DNA of 64,000 nt, taken from assembly GCA_963793025.1 (NCBI GenBank), contig CAWBYL010000003.1:93790-157789 (forward strand). The letters run 5' to 3'. Shown here in pieces: positions 60,110-64,000 of this stretch. The notes under the pieces are model-generated. The model saw only the letters and a program-made list of their open reading frames with translations. It did not search any database and had not been told where the DNA came from. The translations under genes were made by a program, and so were the position numbers. Position 1 is the stretch's first letter. Each line of letters begins with the position of its first letter. This stretch comes from CAWBYL01 sp963793025 (GTDB taxonomy: Bacteria > Actinomycetota > Acidimicrobiia > Acidimicrobiales > Acidimicrobilacustridaceae).

Positions 60110-61351
60110 TCAGTGCGACATCGGATCCAGGCGGGCGATCCGGCCCTCGATGTGGCGGCGCTCGGGAACGCTGGTGGTGCGCCGGGCCGCCTCGGTCAGC
60201 TCGGCGCGAGCGCCCTCCACGTCACCGGCCAGCTCGAGCAGGTGGCCCCGCACCAGGTGGATGCGATGGTGGTCGCCCAGGCGCCCGTCGGCCACCACCG
60301 ACTCCACCATCGCCAGGCCGGAGTCGGGCCCGCTGACCATGGCCACCGCCACCGCGTGGTTGAGGGTGACGATCGGGTTCGGCTCCACCTTCTCGAGCAG
60401 TCGGTAGAGCCCCACGATCTCGCTCCAGTCGGTGGCGGCGAAGGCGGGAGCCTCGTCGTGGACGGCGGCGATCGACGCCTGCAGCTGGTACGGCCCCACC
60501 CGGCCTCGCGTCAGGGTCGTCAACAGCAGCCCCACCCCCTCATCGATCATGGACCGGTCCCACTGGGTGCGGTCCTGGTCCTCGAGACCCACGAGGGAGC
60601 CATCGGCCCCCACCCGGGCGGCGTGGCGGGCGTCGGTGAGCAGCATCAGCGCGAGCAGACCGGCCACCTCGGCGTCGTCAGGGGTGAGGCGGTGCAGCAA
60701 CCGCGCCAGTCGGATCGCCTCGGCGGCCAGCTCCCGACGCTCGAGCTCGGCGCCGCTGGTGGCCGCGTAGCCCTCGTTGAACACGAGGTAGAGCACGTGC
60801 AGGACAGTGGCCAACCGGCTGGGCTGGCCCGGGGCCGGAGTCGCCTCACCGAACGGCCGACCACGCAGTGCCTTCTTGGCCCGACTGATCCGCTGGCCCA
60901 TGGTCGCCGGCGGGACGAAGAAGGCGGCGGCGATCTCCTCGGTGGTGAGCCCACCCACGGCGCGCAGGGTGAGAGCCATCTGCGAGGTGGGGCTGAGGGC
61001 GGGATCACAGCACAGGAAGAGCAGGGCGAGCACGTCGTCGTCGTCCGCCGTCGGGGCGACCTCGTCGCCGCCTTCGTTCGGGCGCATCGCCACGTCGCGC
61101 TCCTCCCGACGGGCGCGGGCCGACGAGGCCCGCAGCTCGTCGGCCAACCTCCTCGACGCCACCGTCGTGAGCCACGCCCGGGGCGTCTCGGGCAGGCCCT
61201 CGACGGGCCACTGGGCGGCCGCCGCCAACAGGGCCTCCTGGACGGCGTCCTCGCACGCCTCGAAGTGGCCGTGGCGCCGAACGAGCGCCCCGAGGACCTG
61301 CGGAGCCAACCCGCGAAGCAGGTCCTCGAGGCGGGCGTCGGTCCTGCTCAT
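60110..61351 (-). CDS. ECF42-type RNA polymerase sigma factor with C-terminal extension
   Basis: The 413-residue protein has sigma region 2 (GHFEACEDAVQEALLAAA), region 4 (VGGLTTEEIAAAFFVPPATM, QRISRAKKALRG) and a long C-terminal TPR-like half (LATVLHVLYLVFNEGYAAT, VEPNPIVTLNHAVAVAM). That is the ECF42/SigJ-like layout, in which the extension replaces an anti-sigma. It follows the DGPF gene by 7 bp on the same strand, the usual partner. Target genes unknown. Confidence 0.9.
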   Translation of the reverse strand: MSRTDARLEDLLRGLAPQVLGALVRRHGHFEACEDAVQEALLAAAAQWPVEGLPETPRAWLTTVASRRLADELRASSARARREERDVAMRPNEGGDEVAPTADDDDVLALLFLCCDPALSPTSQMALTLRAVGGLTTEEIAAAFFVPPATMGQRISRAKKALRGRPFGEATPAPGQPSRLATVLHVLYLVFNEGYAATSGAELERRELAAEAIRLARLLHRLTPDDAEVAGLLALMLLTDARHAARVGADGSLVGLEDQDRTQWDRSMIDEGVGLLLTTLTRGRVGPYQLQASIAAVHDEAPAFAATDWSEIVGLYRLLEKVEPNPIVTLNHAVAVAMVSGPDSGLAMVESVVADGRLGDHHRIHLVRGHLLELAGDVEGARAELTEAARRTTSVPERRHIEGRIARLDPMSH

Positions 61352-61358
61352 CGGTCGG

Positions 61359-61724
61359 TCAGAGCTCGTCGGCCGTGCCGCCGTGCATCAACGGTCGGAC
61401 CTCGATCTCGGTGAGCCTGGCCGACGGCATCTCGGCGGCGATCTCCAAGGCCCGCTCGAGGCTGTCGCAGTCGACCACGTAGAAGCTCCCCAGGTACTCC
61501 TTGGTCTCGATGTAGGGCCCGTCGCTCACCACTCGGGCACCGTCGGCGGCGATCTTCACCCTCTTGGCGTTCACCGGCTCGGCCACACCGAACGCTCCGA
61601 TGAGCTCCCCGCTGTCGACCAGCGCCTTGTTGTGGGCGTCGGTCGACCTGATGAGCTCGGGGAGGTCGGGCCCGACCGAGGCCCACTTCTCGTCGTTGCC
61701 GTAGATGGCCATGAGGAACTTCAC
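61359..61724 (-). CDS. YCII/DGPF-domain protein, ECF42 partner
   Basis: The 121-residue protein has MKFLMAIYGNDEKWASV, SDGPYIETKEYLGSFYVVD and EIAAEMPSARLTEIEVRPLM, the DGPF (YCII-related) family with its SDGPY motif. These genes regularly precede ECF42 sigma genes and are thought to be under their control. ATG at 61724 follows GGAGACGGAAGC. Confidence 0.9.
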   Translation of the reverse strand: MKFLMAIYGNDEKWASVGPDLPELIRSTDAHNKALVDSGELIGAFGVAEPVNAKRVKIAADGARVVSDGPYIETKEYLGSFYVVDCDSLERALEIAAEMPSARLTEIEVRPLMHGGTADEL

Positions 61725-61974
61725 GCTTCCGTCTCCTTGGGTTGGACGACACCCCTCCGGTGCCGTTCACCCAGAGGTCGGAGCCGATCACCACCGTTCG
61801 ACATCCTGTCCCGGATCTTCGGGTCCGGGGCTCCTCGCCACCGGTCCGGTGTTGGGAACGACGCCGTCGTGCACCATCCTCGATGGGATGATCGTGCACC
61901 AGGAACGGCCCCGATCCACCGCTGCCGCGACGGTGAGGACCCCGTCGGGGTGATCGACCGCGCCAAGCGGTGGG

Positions 61975-62859
61975 GTGAGGCCCGGGCCCGAAGGGTGTCG
62001 CCCGCCGGCTTCGAGTTCACCCGACGAGCTGGCCAGCGAGTGGCGAGACGACCGCGTGGGCGGGCTGGCCGCCGAGATCGCCTTCTTCGGGATGCTCAGC
62101 CTCTTCCCGGCCCTGCTGGCCCTCACGTCGGTTCTGGGCCTGCTCGACGCGTTCACCAGCCAGGACGTGGCCGACCGGGCCGAGGAACAGGTGGTCGACT
62201 TCCTCAGTGGCATCCTGAGCCCGGAGGCCGACGGCACCATCGGCGCGGTGTCGGACCTGTTCCGCCAGGCCAGCCCGGGAGTCCTGACCGTGAGCGTCGT
62301 GCTCGCCCTGTGGGCGGCGTCGCGGGGCTTCGTCGCCCTGGTGCGGGGCCTCGACATCGCCTACGACCTGCCCGAGCACCGATCCTGGTTCCGCCTCCGG
62401 GCGGTGGCGGTCGGCCTGGCCTTCGGCTCGGTGGTGATCGGGGCGGTCCTGCTCGCCATGTTGGTCGTCGGACCGCTCCTCGGAACCGGTCAGGCCGTGG
62501 CCGACGAGATCGGCCTCGGCGCCGGCTTCGTCACCTTCTGGAACTGGGTGCGTTGGCCGGCAGTGATGGTCCTGGCCACAGCGTGGGCGACCACCGTGTT
62601 CCACATCGCTCCGAACCACCACACGCCGTGGCGATGGGACCTGCCCGGGGCCCTCGTGGCCGCCGGGGCGTGGATCACGGTCTCCGTCGGCTTCCGCGCC
62701 TACCTGGCCGTGGCCGGCGACACCAACCAGGTGTTCGGCATCCTCGGCGGTGGGCTCATCGCCCTCGTGTGGTTCTACCTCCTCGCCGCCGGGCTCCTGC
62801 TCGGGGGCGAGGTGAACGCCATCGTCGCCCAGCGCCGACGGGAGGGCCCGGCGGCCTGA
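61975..62859 (+). CDS. YihY/virulence-factor BrkB family membrane protein (N-terminus shifted)
   Basis: The frame encodes AAEIAFFGMLSLFPALLALT, six helices and ILGGGLIALVWFYLLAAGLLLGGE, the YihY/BrkB pattern. Its first 18 residues (MRPGPEGCRPPASSSP) look unlike a YihY start. In the neighbouring frame a GTG at 61950 opens VIDRAKRWGEARARRVSPAG, a normal YihY start. Removing one C from the CCC at 62020-62022 joins the two (FTDELASEWRDDRVGGL). The gene is probably 61950-62859 with a one-base error. Function of the family is unsettled. Confidence 0.75.
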   Translation: MRPGPEGCRPPASSSPDELASEWRDDRVGGLAAEIAFFGMLSLFPALLALTSVLGLLDAFTSQDVADRAEEQVVDFLSGILSPEADGTIGAVSDLFRQASPGVLTVSVVLALWAASRGFVALVRGLDIAYDLPEHRSWFRLRAVAVGLAFGSVVIGAVLLAMLVVGPLLGTGQAVADEIGLGAGFVTFWNWVRWPAVMVLATAWATTVFHIAPNHHTPWRWDLPGALVAAGAWITVSVGFRAYLAVAGDTNQVFGILGGGLIALVWFYLLAAGLLLGGEVNAIVAQRRREGPAA

Positions 62860-62865
62860 CCCGGC

Positions 62866-63992
62866 TCAGCCGCCGAGGTGCTCCTCCAGGTCGGCGAACT
62901 TCACGACGGTGGCCTCGGGCGTGACGATGTCGCCCTCGGGCAGGAAGAAGCGCCAGAAGACCGTGCCCATCGGACGGCCCTCGGTGTCGATCCAGTTCGG
63001 AAGGCCCGGATCCTCGTGGGCCAGGATCATCCGGAAGCTGCCATCGGCCTCGAGCGTGGTGTTGGCCCGGTTCCGGCTGACCTGCCGGTTGACGTAGTCG
63101 TACATCTGGCCCCACCGGTTCCAGAGGCACACGTTGCCGAACACGCACTCCGGCCAACGTCCGGTGATGACGAGGGCCTCGTCGGGCCCGATCAGGTACG
63201 GCGCCATCGAGTAGGCGGCATCGAAGGCGGCGAAGGCCATGTTGCCGGGAACGACCGGCTTCGGGAAGTCGTTCGGCGTGATCGACACGAACGGGGCGGG
63301 TGACACGCCGGGGGTCGGCTTCGCCGCGTCGACGGTCTTCTGCTGCACGTGGTTGATGACCCGCTGCAGGGCCTCGGCCACCCGCTCGTCCCCCACCGCG
63401 GCGGCGGGGGCGGCGGGTCCTGGACCTCGATGCTGATCGGCACGTGCAGGGTCTGCGACGCCGAGGCCGACCAGGGGAACTCGAAGTAGTGCCGGGTGGT
63501 GATCCGGCCGCCGTCGTCGGGGATGTGCAGCCAGTTGCGGTCGGCGGCGGGCCCACCGAGGCGGATCTCGTAGTTGCCGTCGGCGTCGATGTCCATCTGC
63601 GTGTCGTTGAGGACACCCGACGTCTGGGTGGCGTAGGCGCCGTCGGCGGCACCGGCCTCCATGGTGAACGAGGTGTAGACCGCCCCGGCCAGGTTGCCCC
63701 GCACGATGTACTCGCGGCCGGGCGCCACGGGCGTCTCGAAGTAGACGGCGTCGGAGTTGTCACCGGTGAAGCTGCGGGTGGGCGACACGATGCGGTTGAA
63801 CACGGGTCGCTCGGGATCGAACTCCTGGTGGCTGTAGAGCGCGCTCTGCAGCATGTGGGTCAGGTTGCGGAACCCCTCGGCCAGATCGTCGTCACTCATC
63901 CCCGGGCCGGCCACGACCCACTCGTCGCCCGCCCGTTGCAGCAGCTGGACGAGCTCGTTGTACTTGGCACGTGATGCCGGTGCGTCGGTCAT
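62866..63992 (-). pseudogene. DUF1214-domain protein, frameshifted paralogue
   Basis: The N-terminal frame (from 63992, MTDAPASRAKYNELVQLLQR) carries FNRIVSPTRSFTGDNSDAVY and IDADGNYEIRLGGP, up to EVQDPPPP. Another frame resumes near 63398-63404 with DERVAEALQRVINHVQQKTV, LIGPDEALVITGRWPECVFG and VFWRFFLPEGDIV, ending at 62866. Adding one base in the CCGCCGCGG stretch joins them into about 375 residues, the size of the paralogue at 58869. Consensus error or a recent break. Confidence 0.75.
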
Positions 63993-64000
63993 CTCTCCCC

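Noticed and set aside
1..64000. tRNA, rRNA, insertion sequences, integrases or att sites
   Set aside because: No cloverleaf, rRNA-like stretch, transposase motif or target-site duplication noticed on reading; a covariance-model search would settle the RNA genes.

Overview
The window is GC-rich, densely coded actinobacterial DNA with many GTG starts and 1-4 nt gene overlaps. It contains mycofactocin genes, an F420-type luciferase-like oxidoreductase, a homologue of the mycothiol-dependent reductase Rv2466c, a SigK/RskA/fasciclin module and ECF42 sigma. I infer an actinobacterium, plausibly Acidimicrobiia-like; the class is a guess from gene content. I see no rRNA, tRNA, CRISPR array, transposase or integrase, and no gene-free stretch longer than about 300 bases.

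Layout. 1-8.5 kb: recC-recB-recD on the minus strand, recD running off the left edge. 8.5-16.6 kb: VOC protein, flavodoxin-like protein, macro-domain protein, mycofactocin-type SDR, two adjacent frameshifted small genes, an APH-like kinase and an ABC-2 exporter pair. 16.6-20.7 kb (minus): fasciclin lipoprotein, RskA-like anti-sigma, SigK-like sigma (frameshifted as given) and a membrane molybdopterin oxidoreductase. 20.8-25.9 kb: two Fe(II)/2OG dioxygenases, a ferredoxin-MBL fusion and an EAL-GAF-GAF-GGDEF protein. 26-33.7 kb: amidohydrolase and CitE-like protein around a shared palindrome, LuxR regulator, cupin, DUF1275 protein, PadR regulator with its palindrome, CLC transporter and S4 protein. 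33.7-38.5 kb: PNPOx-like protein and sbcD-sbcC. 38.6-49.2 kb: beta-lactamase-family hydrolase, SRPBCC, NTF2-like and epoxide-hydrolase proteins, two large membrane proteins, an amidohydrolase-SDR-MaoC operon and an alpha/beta hydrolase. 49.3-52.0 kb: a three-gene operon of RHH protein, DNA methyltransferase and an unknown protein, possibly restriction-modification. 52.2-56.0 kb: Rv2466c-like protein, tandem palindromes, mftA-mftB-mftC, and mftD convergent to them. 56.1-64 kb: lysozyme-like protein, LLM oxidoreductase, HTH regulator, two DUF1214 proteins (one frameshifted), ECF42 with its DGPF partner, and a YihY/BrkB protein.

How genes fit together. Mycofactocin genes near 53-56 kb pair logically with the mycofactocin-type SDR at 10.8-11.6 kb, but mftE, mftF and mftR are not in the window. 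The molybdopterin oxidoreductase, sigK, rskA and fasciclin genes lie on one strand in an order recalling the mycobacterial SigK-RskA-MPT70/83 module. Five genes (near 12.3, 12.8, 18.8, 62.0 and 63.4 kb) show one-nucleotide frame breaks while homology-like sequence continues in another frame; consensus errors are the likeliest cause.

The most unusual non-coding feature is a set of 48-50 bp two-tier palindromes placed just after plus-strand stop codons behind C-rich tracts (23.7, 52.85 in two copies, and 60.04 kb). They share architecture but not sequence.
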